A stretch of DNA of 64,000 nucleotides from assembly GCA_900471485.1 (NCBI GenBank), contig UCEU01000020.1, positions 124,001-188,000 of the forward strand, given 5' to 3'. Each line of letters begins with the position of its first letter. The first letter of the stretch is position 1. This DNA comes from Hyphomicrobiales bacterium. GTDB lineage: Bacteria > Pseudomonadota > Alphaproteobacteria > Rhizobiales > Rhizobiaceae. Under the pieces are notes generated by a model that was given only the letters and a program-made list of their open reading frames with translations, searched no databases and was not told the DNA's origin. Made by a program: the position numbers and the translations under genes. Positions 33,745 through 41,390 of the stretch are shown here, in pieces.

Positions 33745-34434
33745 ATGTCCAAGCTCGAAGTTCTCACCCCCGCAAACAGCCAGCTCATCTTCATCGACCA
33801 GCAGCCGCAGATGGCCTTCGGCGTTCAATCGATCGACCGTCAGACGCTGAAGAACAACGTCGTCGGTCTCGCCAAGGCCGCCAAAATCTTCAACATTCCG
33901 ACGACGATCACGAGCGTCGAGACCGAATCCTTCTCCGGCCACACCTTCCCGGAACTGCTCGCTGTGTACCCGGAAAACGACATTCTCGAGCGCACCTCCA
34001 TGAACTCCTGGGATGACCAGAACGTGCGGGACGCCTTGGCGAAGAATGCCGCCAACGGTCGCAAGAAGATCGTGGTCTCCGGCCTCTGGACGGAAGTCTG
34101 CAACACCACCTTCGCCTTGTCCGCCATGCATGATGTGCCTGAGTACGAGATCTACATGGTCGCCGATGCCTCCGGCGGCACATCCAGCGATGCGCACAAA
34201 TACGCGATGGACCGCATGGTTCAGGCCGGCGTCATCCCGGTTACCTGGCAGCAAGTCCTGCTCGAGTGGCAGCGCGATTGGGCTCGCCGGGAAAGCTACG
34301 ATGCCGTCACCTCGCTGGTGAAGGAACATTCGGGCGCGTACGGCATGGGCATCGACTACGCCTACACCATGGTCCACTCGGCCGCCGAACGTGTCGCCCA
34401 CGGCAAGCGCATCGGACCGAACCCTGCGAAGTAA
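33745..34434 (+). CDS. Isochorismatase-family cysteine hydrolase (YcaC-like)
   Basis: A 229-residue hydrolase of the isochorismatase superfamily, closest in pattern to YcaC. The catalytic triad is visible: Asp in LIFIDQQPQM (about residue 18), a Lys in the central region, and Cys in VVSGLWTEVCNTTFA (about residue 118). The DASGGTSSDAH segment follows as in the family. These enzymes hydrolyse amides or esters of unknown identity. AGGAG precedes the ATG. It follows the dioxygenase gene after 142 bases and is followed by a strong hairpin, then the XapX gene. Confidence 0.87.
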   Translation: MSKLEVLTPANSQLIFIDQQPQMAFGVQSIDRQTLKNNVVGLAKAAKIFNIPTTITSVETESFSGHTFPELLAVYPENDILERTSMNSWDDQNVRDALAKNAANGRKKIVVSGLWTEVCNTTFALSAMHDVPEYEIYMVADASGGTSSDAHKYAMDRMVQAGVIPVTWQQVLLEWQRDWARRESYDAVTSLVKEHSGAYGMGIDYAYTMVHSAAERVAHGKRIGPNPAK

Positions 34435-34446
34435 TCCTCCCAGCTG

Positions 34447-34477
34447 GCCGCCCCGACGGAACTGCCGTCGGGGCGGC
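34447..34477 (+). terminator. 13-bp stem hairpin after the isochorismatase-type gene
   Basis: Perfect arms GCCGCCCCGACGG (34447-34459) and CCGTCGGGGCGGC (34465-34477) enclose a 5-base loop, 12 bases after the stop. The following bases (AATCGTATCTCG) lack a T-run. It may terminate or separate expression of the two halves of the cluster. Confidence 0.6.
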
Positions 34478-34503
34478 AATCGTATCTCGCAAGGAAACGC
34501 GTC

Positions 34504-34791
34504 ATGAAACTCTATTGGATGTCACTCTTCGCCGGATTGCTGGTGGGTCTGGTCTACAGCCTGCTCAACGTGCGTTCGCCGGCCCCGCCCGTCATTGCGC
34601 TCGTCGGTCTCCTCGGGATCCTCGTTGGCGAGCAGATCATTCCTCTCGCAAAAGATCTCTGGAGAAGGGAGCCGGCGGTGGTCTCGTGGATCGGCCAGAT
34701 CAGGCCTCACATGTTCGGCCACATGCCGAAAGGGGAGGGTCGCAATGACGTTGTCGTGTCTCGCCAAGCTCAGCCGAAATCTGATAGCTGA
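34504..34791 (+). CDS. XapX domain-containing small membrane protein
   Basis: A 95-residue protein with two hydrophobic segments (about residues 6-22 and 29-46). Its first 55 residues match the XapX (DUF1427) domain, with the characteristic AGLLVGLVYSLLNVRSPAPPVIALVGLLGILVGE stretch. XapX proteins are often encoded beside isochorismatase-type hydrolases and amidohydrolases, as here. AAGGAAA precedes the ATG by 6 bases. The C-terminal 40 residues are polar. The function is unknown; a role as a small transporter subunit or membrane partner is speculation. Confidence 0.85.
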   Translation: MKLYWMSLFAGLLVGLVYSLLNVRSPAPPVIALVGLLGILVGEQIIPLAKDLWRREPAVVSWIGQIRPHMFGHMPKGEGRNDVVVSRQAQPKSDS

Positions 34792-34890
34792 CGCCGCAAG
34801 GGGAGATTCGCATTGCGGCGGAGAGGGCGCTTGTTCGTCCGGCGCAAAGCTCTGAATTCAATCGCAATAATGAAGCCAGGAGCATATCAA

Positions 34891-36768
34891 ATGTTCGCCG
34901 ACCTCATCCTCCACCACGGTCTTTTCACCACGCTCGATCGTAGCAACCCGACGGCCAGCGCCGTTGCCATCAAGGACGGTACGTTTCTCGCCGTCGGCAC
35001 CGACAGCGAGATCATGGCGCACGCCGGTCCCGATACCAAGATTGTCGACCTCAAGGGCAAGCGGGTTCTTCCCGGCCTGATCGACAACCACACCCACGTC
35101 GTCCGCGGCGGCCTGAACTTCAACATGGAACTGCGCTGGGACGGAGTCCGGTCGCTCGCCGATGCGATGGACATGCTGAAGCGCCAGGTGGCGATCACGC
35201 CGGCACCGCAATGGGTGCGCGTCGTCGGCGGTTTCACCGAGCACCAGTTCGTGGAAAAGCGGCTGCCGACGATCGAAGAGATCAACGCGATCGCACCAGA
35301 TACGCCGGTCTTCCTGCTACATCTCTACGACCGAGCGCTGCTGAACGGTGCCGCCCTCCGCGCCGTCGGCTATACCAGGGATACGCCGAACCCGCCTGGC
35401 GGCGAGATTACCCGTGATGCCAACGGCAATCCGACGGGGATGCTGCTCGCCAAGCCCAACGCCGGCATTCTCTATTCGACGCTCGCCAAGGGACCCAAGC
35501 TGCCCCTCGATTACCAGGTCAATTCCACACGCCACTTCATGCGCGAGCTTAACCGCCTCGGCGTCACCGGTGTCATCGATGCCGGCGGCGGCTTCCAGAA
35601 CTATCCGGATGATTACGAGGTTATCCAGAAGCTCTCGGACGAAAACCAGATGACGGTGCGGCTGGCCTACAACCTCTTCACGCAGAAGCCGAAGCAGGAG
35701 AAGGAGGATTTCCTCAACTGGACCTCCTCGGTCAAATACAAGCAGGGCAACGATTACTTCCGCCACAACGGTGCCGGCGAGATGCTGGTCTTCTCCGCCG
35801 CCGACTTCGAGGACTTCCGCCAGCCGCGTCCGGAAATGGCGCCGGAGATGGAAGGCGAGCTCGAAGAGGTTGTGCGAGTTCTGGCCGAAAACCGCTGGCC
35901 GTGGCGACTGCATGCGACCTATGACGAGACGATCTCCCGCGCCCTCGACGTATTCGAAAAGGTCAACAAGGACATCCCGCTCGAGGGTCTCAACTGGTTC
36001 TTCGACCATGCCGAGACGATTTCGGAGCGCTCGATCGACCGTATCGCGGCGCTTGGCGGCGGCATCGCCACGCAGCACCGCATGGCCTATCAGGGTGAGT
36101 ATTTCGTGGAGCGTTACGGCCACGGCGTGGCCGAGGCGACGCCGCCGATCAAGCGCATGCTCGAAAAGGGCGTCAACGTCTCCGCCGGCACCGACGCCAC
36201 GCGCGTTGCTTCCTATAATCCTTGGGTCTCGCTCTCCTGGATGGTGACGGGCAAGACCGTCGGCGGCATGCAGCTCTATCCGCGCGCCAATTGCCTCGAC
36301 CGCGAAACGGCGCTTCGCATGTGGACCGAGAAGGTCACGTGGTTCTCCAACGAGGAAGGCAAGAAGGGCAGGATAGAGAAGGGCCAGTTCGCCGATCTCG
36401 TTGTGCCGAGCAAGGACTTCTTTGCCTGCGCCGAGGACGAAATCTCGTTCCTGACATCGGACCTTACGATGGTCGGCGGCAAGATCGTCTACGGCGTCGG
36501 CGACTTCAAGGCGCTCGACGAAAGCGACATCCCGCCCGCAATGCCGGACTGGTCACCGGTGCGCAAATTCGGTGGCTACGCCGCCTGGGGCGAGCCAGAG
36601 GGAGCCGGCGCCCGCTCGTTGCGCCGCACGGCGATCTCGACTTGCGGGTGCGCCAGCGATTGCGGCGTCCACGGCCACGATCATGCCGGCGCCTGGACGT
36701 CCAAGCTGCCGATCGCGGACCTCAAGGGCTTCTTCGGCGCGCTCGGCTGCTCCTGCTGGGCTGTGTGA
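34891..36768 (+). CDS. Amidohydrolase (YtcJ-like) with Cys/His-rich tail
   Basis: A 625-residue metal-dependent hydrolase of the YtcJ subgroup. It has an N-terminal composite domain (LILHHGLFTTLD), the LPGLIDNHTHVVRGG metal motif (about residues 62-76), WRLHATYDETI, WFFDHAE and SAGTDATR, together making the TIM-barrel metal site. It probably hydrolyses an amide or cyclic C-N bond. ATG 34891 has AGGAG (34878-34882) 8 bases upstream; an in-frame ATG at 34813 is less likely. The last 55 residues carry a cluster TCGCASDCGVHGHDH and end GCSCWAV, an unusual Cys/His-rich tail that may bind a metal. Confidence 0.85.
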   Translation: MFADLILHHGLFTTLDRSNPTASAVAIKDGTFLAVGTDSEIMAHAGPDTKIVDLKGKRVLPGLIDNHTHVVRGGLNFNMELRWDGVRSLADAMDMLKRQVAITPAPQWVRVVGGFTEHQFVEKRLPTIEEINAIAPDTPVFLLHLYDRALLNGAALRAVGYTRDTPNPPGGEITRDANGNPTGMLLAKPNAGILYSTLAKGPKLPLDYQVNSTRHFMRELNRLGVTGVIDAGGGFQNYPDDYEVIQKLSDENQMTVRLAYNLFTQKPKQEKEDFLNWTSSVKYKQGNDYFRHNGAGEMLVFSAADFEDFRQPRPEMAPEMEGELEEVVRVLAENRWPWRLHATYDETISRALDVFEKVNKDIPLEGLNWFFDHAETISERSIDRIAALGGGIATQHRMAYQGEYFVERYGHGVAEATPPIKRMLEKGVNVSAGTDATRVASYNPWVSLSWMVTGKTVGGMQLYPRANCLDRETALRMWTEKVTWFSNEEGKKGRIEKGQFADLVVPSKDFFACAEDEISFLTSDLTMVGGKIVYGVGDFKALDESDIPPAMPDWSPVRKFGGYAAWGEPEGAGARSLRRTAISTCGCASDCGVHGHDHAGAWTSKLPIADLKGFFGALGCSCWAV

Positions 36769-36800
36769 TCTCTCAGTAAGATACTGCTAACATTGATCGA

Positions 36801-36834
36801 CGGGCAGCGGGCTTACCGCTGCCCGTTTTATTTT
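36801..36834 (+). terminator. Rho-independent terminator after the amidohydrolase gene
   Basis: A perfect 10-bp stem (CGGGCAGCGG 36801-36810, CCGCTGCCCG 36816-36825) with a 5-base loop is followed by TTTTATTTT. This is a classical intrinsic terminator, so the alpha/beta hydrolase gene needs its own promoter. Confidence 0.9.
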
Positions 36835-36854
36835 GTGCCTCGAAACCTTCTATG

Positions 36855-36869
36855 CCTCTCTAGTCGACA
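36855..36869 (+). promoter_or_regulatory. CCTCTYTAGTCGACA element, copy 2
   Basis: CCTCTCTAGTCGACA differs from the copy at 33622-33636 by one base and lies just upstream of the bipartite motif at 36883. Confidence 0.35.
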
Positions 36870-36882
36870 CTTATAATTGCAG

Positions 36883-36916
36883 AAAACGCAATTAAATCGA
36901 AACTATTGATGCAATT
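36883..36916. promoter_or_regulatory. Bipartite motif, copy 2 (before the alpha/beta hydrolase gene)
   Basis: AAAACGCAATT (36883-36893), 17 bases, GCAATT (36911-36916): the same blocks and spacing as at 32564-32597. Here the left block is also part of a perfect inverted repeat AATTGC-N7-GCAATT (36875-36893). It is a likely binding site for the LysR protein of this cluster. Confidence 0.5.
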
Positions 36917-37005
36917 GTTGTTGGCAATGACTCCGGGCAATATCTCCCCATCAGACGAACACAGCGCCACTCGAAACGAGACGGCGGATATCGCAGGAGC
37001 AGGAC

Positions 37006-37986
37006 ATGACCAACAACACTTTTTCGATCACCCGCCGCAATGCACTCCTGGCAGGCGCTTCCGTCGCAGCCGCGATGACCATTCCCAATACGTTCAACGT
37101 CGCAGCGAATGCTGCATCCATCTCTAACCCAACTGAAGGAAATACGACCATGGGCTTTATCACCACCAAAGACGGCACCGAGATCTTCTACAAGGACTGG
37201 GGCTCCAAGGACGCTCAGCCGATCATGTTCCACCACGGCTGGCCGCTGTCTTCCGACGACTGGGACGCCCAGATGCTCTTCTTCCTCTCCAAGGGCTACC
37301 GTGTCGTTGCCCATGACCGCCGCGGCCACGGCCGTTCGCAGCAGGTCGCCGATGGTCATGACATGGACCATTACGCAGCCGACGCCTTTGCCGTCGTCGA
37401 GGCGCTGGATCTGAAGAATGTCATCCACATCGGCCACTCCACGGGTGGCGGCGAGGTTGCCCGCTATGTCGCGAAGTTCGGCCAGCCTTCCGGCCGCGTT
37501 GCCAAGGCTGTTCTGGTGTCTGCCGTTCCGCCGTTGATGCTGAAGACGGAAAGCAATCCGGAAGGCCTGCCGATCGAAGTCTTCGATGGTTTCCGCTCGG
37601 CACTCGCCGCCAACCGCGCGCAGTTCTTCCGCGATGTGCCGGCCGGTCCGTTCTACGGTTTCAACCGCGAGGGTGCGAAGGTTCAGGAAGGGGTCATCCA
37701 GAATTGGTGGCGCCAGGGCATGATGGGCGGCGCCAAGGCGCACTATGACGGCATCAAGGCGTTCTCGGAAACGGACCAGACGGACGACCTGAAGGCCATC
37801 ACCGTTCCGACGCTCGTCCTGCATGGGGAAGACGACCAGATCGTTCCGATCGCCGACTCTGCTTTGAAGTCCGCCAAGCTGCTGAAGAATGGCTCGCTGA
37901 AGACCTATCCCGGCTTCTCGCATGGCATGCTCACCGTCAATGCGGATGTGCTCAACGCCGATCTGCTGGCTTTCGCCAAGGCCTGA
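37006..37986 (+). CDS. Tat-exported alpha/beta hydrolase (non-heme haloperoxidase/arylesterase-like)
   Basis: A 326-residue alpha/beta hydrolase of the cofactor-free chloroperoxidase/arylesterase group. The catalytic Ser is in the nucleophile elbow IGHSTGGGEVAR, the Asp is in LHGEDDQIVP and the His in YPGFSHGML; the oxyanion segment is HHGWPLSSDDWD. The first 48 residues form an added twin-arginine signal (ITRRNALLAGASVAAA). The usual family start (MGFITTKDGTEIFYKDWG) occurs at an internal ATG at 37150 that has its own AAGGA 9 bases upstream, so a cytoplasmic form may also be made. AGGAGCAGGA precedes ATG 37006. Confidence 0.88.
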   Translation: MTNNTFSITRRNALLAGASVAAAMTIPNTFNVAANAASISNPTEGNTTMGFITTKDGTEIFYKDWGSKDAQPIMFHHGWPLSSDDWDAQMLFFLSKGYRVVAHDRRGHGRSQQVADGHDMDHYAADAFAVVEALDLKNVIHIGHSTGGGEVARYVAKFGQPSGRVAKAVLVSAVPPLMLKTESNPEGLPIEVFDGFRSALAANRAQFFRDVPAGPFYGFNREGAKVQEGVIQNWWRQGMMGGAKAHYDGIKAFSETDQTDDLKAITVPTLVLHGEDDQIVPIADSALKSAKLLKNGSLKTYPGFSHGMLTVNADVLNADLLAFAKA

Positions 37987-38066
37987 TCCGATCGCGGCCC
38001 GCCGCCGACCTATCGTCGGCGGGCCGATTTCCTCAATGACATCATAAAAACGGATTGGATAAGATT

Positions 38067-38744
38067 ATGAAGTTTCCCTCGCTCCCGCTCCTCCTGAGCT
38101 TCAACGGCGGTTATGTCGACACGCTCGGCTTCCTCGCATTGTCGGGGCTCTTTACCGCCCATGTGACCGGCAACTTCGTAACCTTCGGCTCGACCGTGGC
38201 GCTGGGCACCGCGGGTGCCCTTCCGAAGCTTCTGGCGCTTCCCGTGTTCTGCCTGGTGGTCTTCCTGACGCGCCTGAGCGGGCTTTGCCTGCAGCGTCGC
38301 AACCTGCCCGTCGTGAAGCCGCTGTTGTTCGCCAAGTTTGTGCTTCTCAGCGCGGTTGCCGCCTACGCGCTTTATCACGGTCCGTTCGTGGCGAGCGAAA
38401 ACCTCGTCATGTGCGTCGTTGGCATGACGCTGGTGTCCGCCATGGCGATCCAGAATGCCGTTCACCGGGCACACCTGCCCAAGGCACCGCCCTCGACGCT
38501 GATGACAGGAACCACCACCCAAATCATGCTCGATCTCGCCGATCTGCTGGCCGGCGTGAAGGGCGAGCAGACCGAAGCAGCTGCCGCCCGCATCAAACGA
38601 ATGATTGTTGCCGTCGTCGCCTTTGCCGTCGGCTGTGGCCTTGGCGCCCTTGGGTTCATTCTGGCGCCGGCCGGTGCTTTCGTTCTCCCCGCGGTTGTCG
38701 CGGCGGTCGGACTGTTCCGCAATCCGGAGGGATCCGAAGCCTGA
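38067..38744 (+). CDS. YoaK family (DUF1275) membrane protein
   Basis: A 225-residue membrane protein with about six hydrophobic segments, matching YoaK/DUF1275. Family landmarks are LLSFNGGYVDTLGFLALSGLFTAHVTGNFV near the N-terminus and the AIQNAVHRAHLPKAPPSTLMTGTTTQIMLDLADLL centre with the conserved MTG(N/T)xT motif. ATG 38067 begins the conserved region; a TTG 12 bases earlier is possible. It follows the haloperoxidase-like gene by 80 bases and may be co-transcribed. The function of the family is unknown. Confidence 0.87.
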   Translation: MKFPSLPLLLSFNGGYVDTLGFLALSGLFTAHVTGNFVTFGSTVALGTAGALPKLLALPVFCLVVFLTRLSGLCLQRRNLPVVKPLLFAKFVLLSAVAAYALYHGPFVASENLVMCVVGMTLVSAMAIQNAVHRAHLPKAPPSTLMTGTTTQIMLDLADLLAGVKGEQTEAAAARIKRMIVAVVAFAVGCGLGALGFILAPAGAFVLPAVVAAVGLFRNPEGSEA

Positions 38745-38896
38745 GAACCGGGATCTGATCTCTATCTGGACTGATTGGCCGCCGTTTCCTCTCCAGAAAC
38801 GGCGGCGACTGTCATTTCTCACAGGTTTATTGATCGATTCGACATTCAACCTTTCATGGAGTATCGATATCGTCAGGGCTGTAGTCGTATCGGGGG

Positions 38897-39760
38897 ATGC
38901 GCGGAATGAGGGACAGCAGCAGAATATCTTCGTGCATGCAAAGCGGAGTCTGGCGACGCAAACGCGGCGTGTTGTTCGCAACTTTCGCCGTAACCACACT
39001 GTCGCTTGCGGCGGCCATTCATCCAGGAGGCGCGCGGGCCGCGGATATGATGCCGGCCTTGGCACCGCAGCCGAGCGGGCCGCAGCCGGATGACTGGACC
39101 TTCTCCCTTGCGCCTTATTTCTGGGTCGCAGGCATAACCGGTGACTCAGGTGTCTTCGGATTGCCGACTGTCCACGTCGACGAGAGTTTCGGTGATATTC
39201 TGAAGGATCTCGACTTTGGCTTCTCCGCCGCCGGCGAGGCCAGATATGGCGACTTCTCCATTTTGACCGATATCTCCTACACCCGCGTCACCAGCGATTC
39301 CGCAACGCCGCGCGGCGTCCTTGCCGATAGTGTCGGTCTCAAGCAGGAGACCTTCACCACCATGCTCGGTGTCGGTTACACGGTTCTCGAGGATCAGAAT
39401 GGCCATCTCGATGTTACGGCGGGCGCCAAGCTCTGGTGGACCGAAACAACCATCACGTTCCACGGCGGTCCGCTTGGCGGCATTTCCGGGCGAGACGATG
39501 CTATCTGGGTCGACGGTATGCTCGGCGTCAGAGGCGTCTATTCGCTGACCCCGCAGTTCTATCTCACCGGTTGGGGCATGGTTGGCGCGGGCGGCGCGGA
39601 TATCGACTGGGATGTCATGGCAGGGCTTGGCTATAACTGGAAAGATAGCATTTCGGCTGTGGTCGGTTACCGCGCGCTTGGTGTTGATTATTCCAACGGC
39701 AGCCTTACCAACGATATCGTCGAGCATGGGCCGATCGTCGGGGTCGTGTTCCGTTTCTAA
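38897..39760 (+). CDS. Outer-membrane beta-barrel protein
   Basis: A 287-residue exported protein. A basic N-terminus is followed by a hydrophobic stretch (about residues 24-41) and a cleavage region near GGARAAD. The mature part alternates short amphipathic strands rich in aromatic residues (DDWTFSLAPYFWVAGITGD, GEARYGDFSILTDISYTRV, YTVLEDQNGHLDVTAGAKLWW) and ends in VVFRF, the terminal Phe typical of outer-membrane barrels. It resembles OmpW/OmpA-like porin-family proteins of rhizobia. The true start may be an internal Met (residue 4 or 14), since the first ATG gives a long signal region. The function is unknown. Confidence 0.75.
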   Translation: MRGMRDSSRISSCMQSGVWRRKRGVLFATFAVTTLSLAAAIHPGGARAADMMPALAPQPSGPQPDDWTFSLAPYFWVAGITGDSGVFGLPTVHVDESFGDILKDLDFGFSAAGEARYGDFSILTDISYTRVTSDSATPRGVLADSVGLKQETFTTMLGVGYTVLEDQNGHLDVTAGAKLWWTETTITFHGGPLGGISGRDDAIWVDGMLGVRGVYSLTPQFYLTGWGMVGAGGADIDWDVMAGLGYNWKDSISAVVGYRALGVDYSNGSLTNDIVEHGPIVGVVFRF

Positions 39761-40349
39761 AGCGTGGCTAAGCGGTTATTGTCTTCACGCGGAGAAGGCG
39801 TGACCGCAGCCCATTTCGCAAATGATGGAACGGCCTGCTGGGCGACCTTCTGCGAACCAGATCGCTTTCGCCGTCTCAGCTTTCCGGCCCGCCTGCAGCC
39901 AGGTTGAGCGTCCCTTAGCCTGCGGCCGTTGTCCCAGATATTAAAATTTAAAGTCGTATCTTGCCATCTATATGAGATGTCACTTATAAATGTTGCCGCG
40001 GATAGGATAGTTTTTATGCTTCAGACACGTCTTGGGCTTCTTTCGCTCGTTTAAACGATTTAGCATTCATGCATGCGATGAACATCGGGAGCGATAATGC
40101 TCTATCGCGGCGTCTTTTATACCTGAGAGATAAGTGTCTGCCGTCACCTGTCTGGGTTGACGCCTGACCGCTGCATGCACTGGCAAATCTACCAAAAGTA
40201 GAGTGAACGAACTTAGCGTATAGAGTTTCTGAACAGCCCAGATGGGTTGTCGGCGTCCAATCAGATCTTACCACGGTGTCCGTGCAGGCGGTCGCGAGCG
40301 AAATTGTCTGTCGCCGGCTGAGCAGCAATCAAAAAGGGAGGAGAATGGC
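39761..40349. other. Intergenic region, no gene recognised
   Basis: This stretch is AT-richer than its surroundings around 39940-40020 and 40170-40260. A small TCACGC/GCGTGA stem at 39785-39803 lies after the outer-membrane protein gene and could be a weak terminator. A minus-strand open frame at 40014-40328 has no ribosome site or recognisable domain. The promoter for the two small exported proteins probably lies near its right end. Confidence 0.45.
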
Positions 40350-40625
40350 ATGTCTGATCTTCAAGAGTCACGTCGCAGGCTTCTCGCTGGAGCAGGCGTT
40401 GTGCTGGCTGCCGGTGCATTCGCCGGCGCCGTAAGCGGCTCGGCCAAGGCGGAACAGGGGAACATGGATGCCGCGTTGCGCCAGCTCGGAAATGCGCTGG
40501 AATCCTTGCGCCGCGCCACGCCAAACAAGGGTGGGCACAAGGAGCGTGCCGTCGGGCTGATCGAGCAGGCGATGGCGGAGGTACAGGCGGGTATCGCCTA
40601 CGCCGCCTCGCATGGAGGCGGTTGA
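40350..40625 (+). CDS. Small Tat-signal exported protein
   Basis: A 91-residue protein. The N-terminus ESRRRLLAGAGVVLAAG carries a twin-arginine-like export signal, with cleavage near SAKAEQ. The remaining 55 residues are predicted to form two amphipathic helices (MDAALRQLGNALESLRRA and RAVGLIEQAMAEVQAGIAYA). A strong GGGAGGAG (40336-40343) lies 6 bases before the ATG. No family was recognised. It is followed after 47 bases by another exported protein in the same direction. Confidence 0.65.
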   Translation: MSDLQESRRRLLAGAGVVLAAGAFAGAVSGSAKAEQGNMDAALRQLGNALESLRRATPNKGGHKERAVGLIEQAMAEVQAGIAYAASHGGG

Positions 40626-40672
40626 TTCCAGCTTTGAAGCAGTTCGATCGGTAACTTCGGAGGGAGATTGTA

Positions 40673-41383
40673 ATGACGCACAGATATATATTCGGTCTGG
40701 TGCTCGCAAGCTCGTTGACGCTGGCGAGCGGCTACGTCGTGGCACAGGAAGCCAAGAAACCACATGTTCCGCTTGAAAAGACGATCGGTCAGGTCAGTCA
40801 ACAGGCGCCGACGGCATCTCTTTTGGTGCTGAACGCGGATGGCGCCAAGCTGGAAGGCGACAAGCTGGTTTTGACCGGCGTTTCCACAAACGCAATCGTC
40901 TTCTCCGATCGGCCTGTTCGGGCCGCGGGTCATCTTGCGACCGACGAGATCATCAAGCAGTGGGGTACCGGACCTGATAGCTTCGAGAAGGATCCTCCGA
41001 ACGCCACGGTGTCGGTGCTCGGTGGCGGCTCCGATGTGAGCGACGCGGTACTGACGCTGAAGGCTCCCAAGCTCGATGGCGCAACGCTGACTTTCGATGT
41101 CGCGGTTCTTGAAGGCAATCTGACCGGTGCGACCGGACCGGCGGCGCTCTTCATCGACCATTGGCGCGGCTGGAACAACGCCGGATGGTACGCGCTTGGA
41201 GCGGCCTCAGGCGCGGCGATAGGAGCTAGCCTTGCCGCGCCGCGTTATGCGCCCTACTACCCACCGCCCTATTATCCGCCGGTCGCCGCCGACCCGTGCC
41301 CTCCCGGCTATTGGCTGGGCCCGTGGGGTCATTGCCGTGACACGCCTTATCACGGTCGTCTGCCGAACGGCACCTGGCAGTAG
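40673..41383 (+). CDS. Exported protein with Pro/Tyr-rich and CPPGYWLGPWGHC tail
   Basis: A 236-residue exported protein of unknown function. Residues 1-24 form a signal peptide (cleavage near VVAQE). Residues 30-165 form a beta-rich domain (SLLVLNADGAKLEGDKLVLTGV, DAVLTLKAPKLDGATLTFDVAVLEG). Then come a GAASGAAIGASLAA hydrophobic linker, a PYYPPPYYPP segment and a C-terminal DPCPPGYWLGPWGHCRDTPYHG motif with two cysteines. Similar short Cys/Gly/Trp tails occur in several rhizobial exported proteins. AGGGAG lies about 9 bases before the ATG. It is convergent with the TauE gene, 7 bases apart. Confidence 0.7.
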   Translation: MTHRYIFGLVLASSLTLASGYVVAQEAKKPHVPLEKTIGQVSQQAPTASLLVLNADGAKLEGDKLVLTGVSTNAIVFSDRPVRAAGHLATDEIIKQWGTGPDSFEKDPPNATVSVLGGGSDVSDAVLTLKAPKLDGATLTFDVAVLEGNLTGATGPAALFIDHWRGWNNAGWYALGAASGAAIGASLAAPRYAPYYPPPYYPPVAADPCPPGYWLGPWGHCRDTPYHGRLPNGTWQ

Positions 41384-41390
41384 CGCGTGC

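Noticed and set aside
40014..40328. 104-codon minus-strand frame in the 39761-40349 gap
   Set aside because: Composition rich in Ser, Thr and Arg without pattern, no ribosome site, and it overlaps the probable promoter of the following gene.
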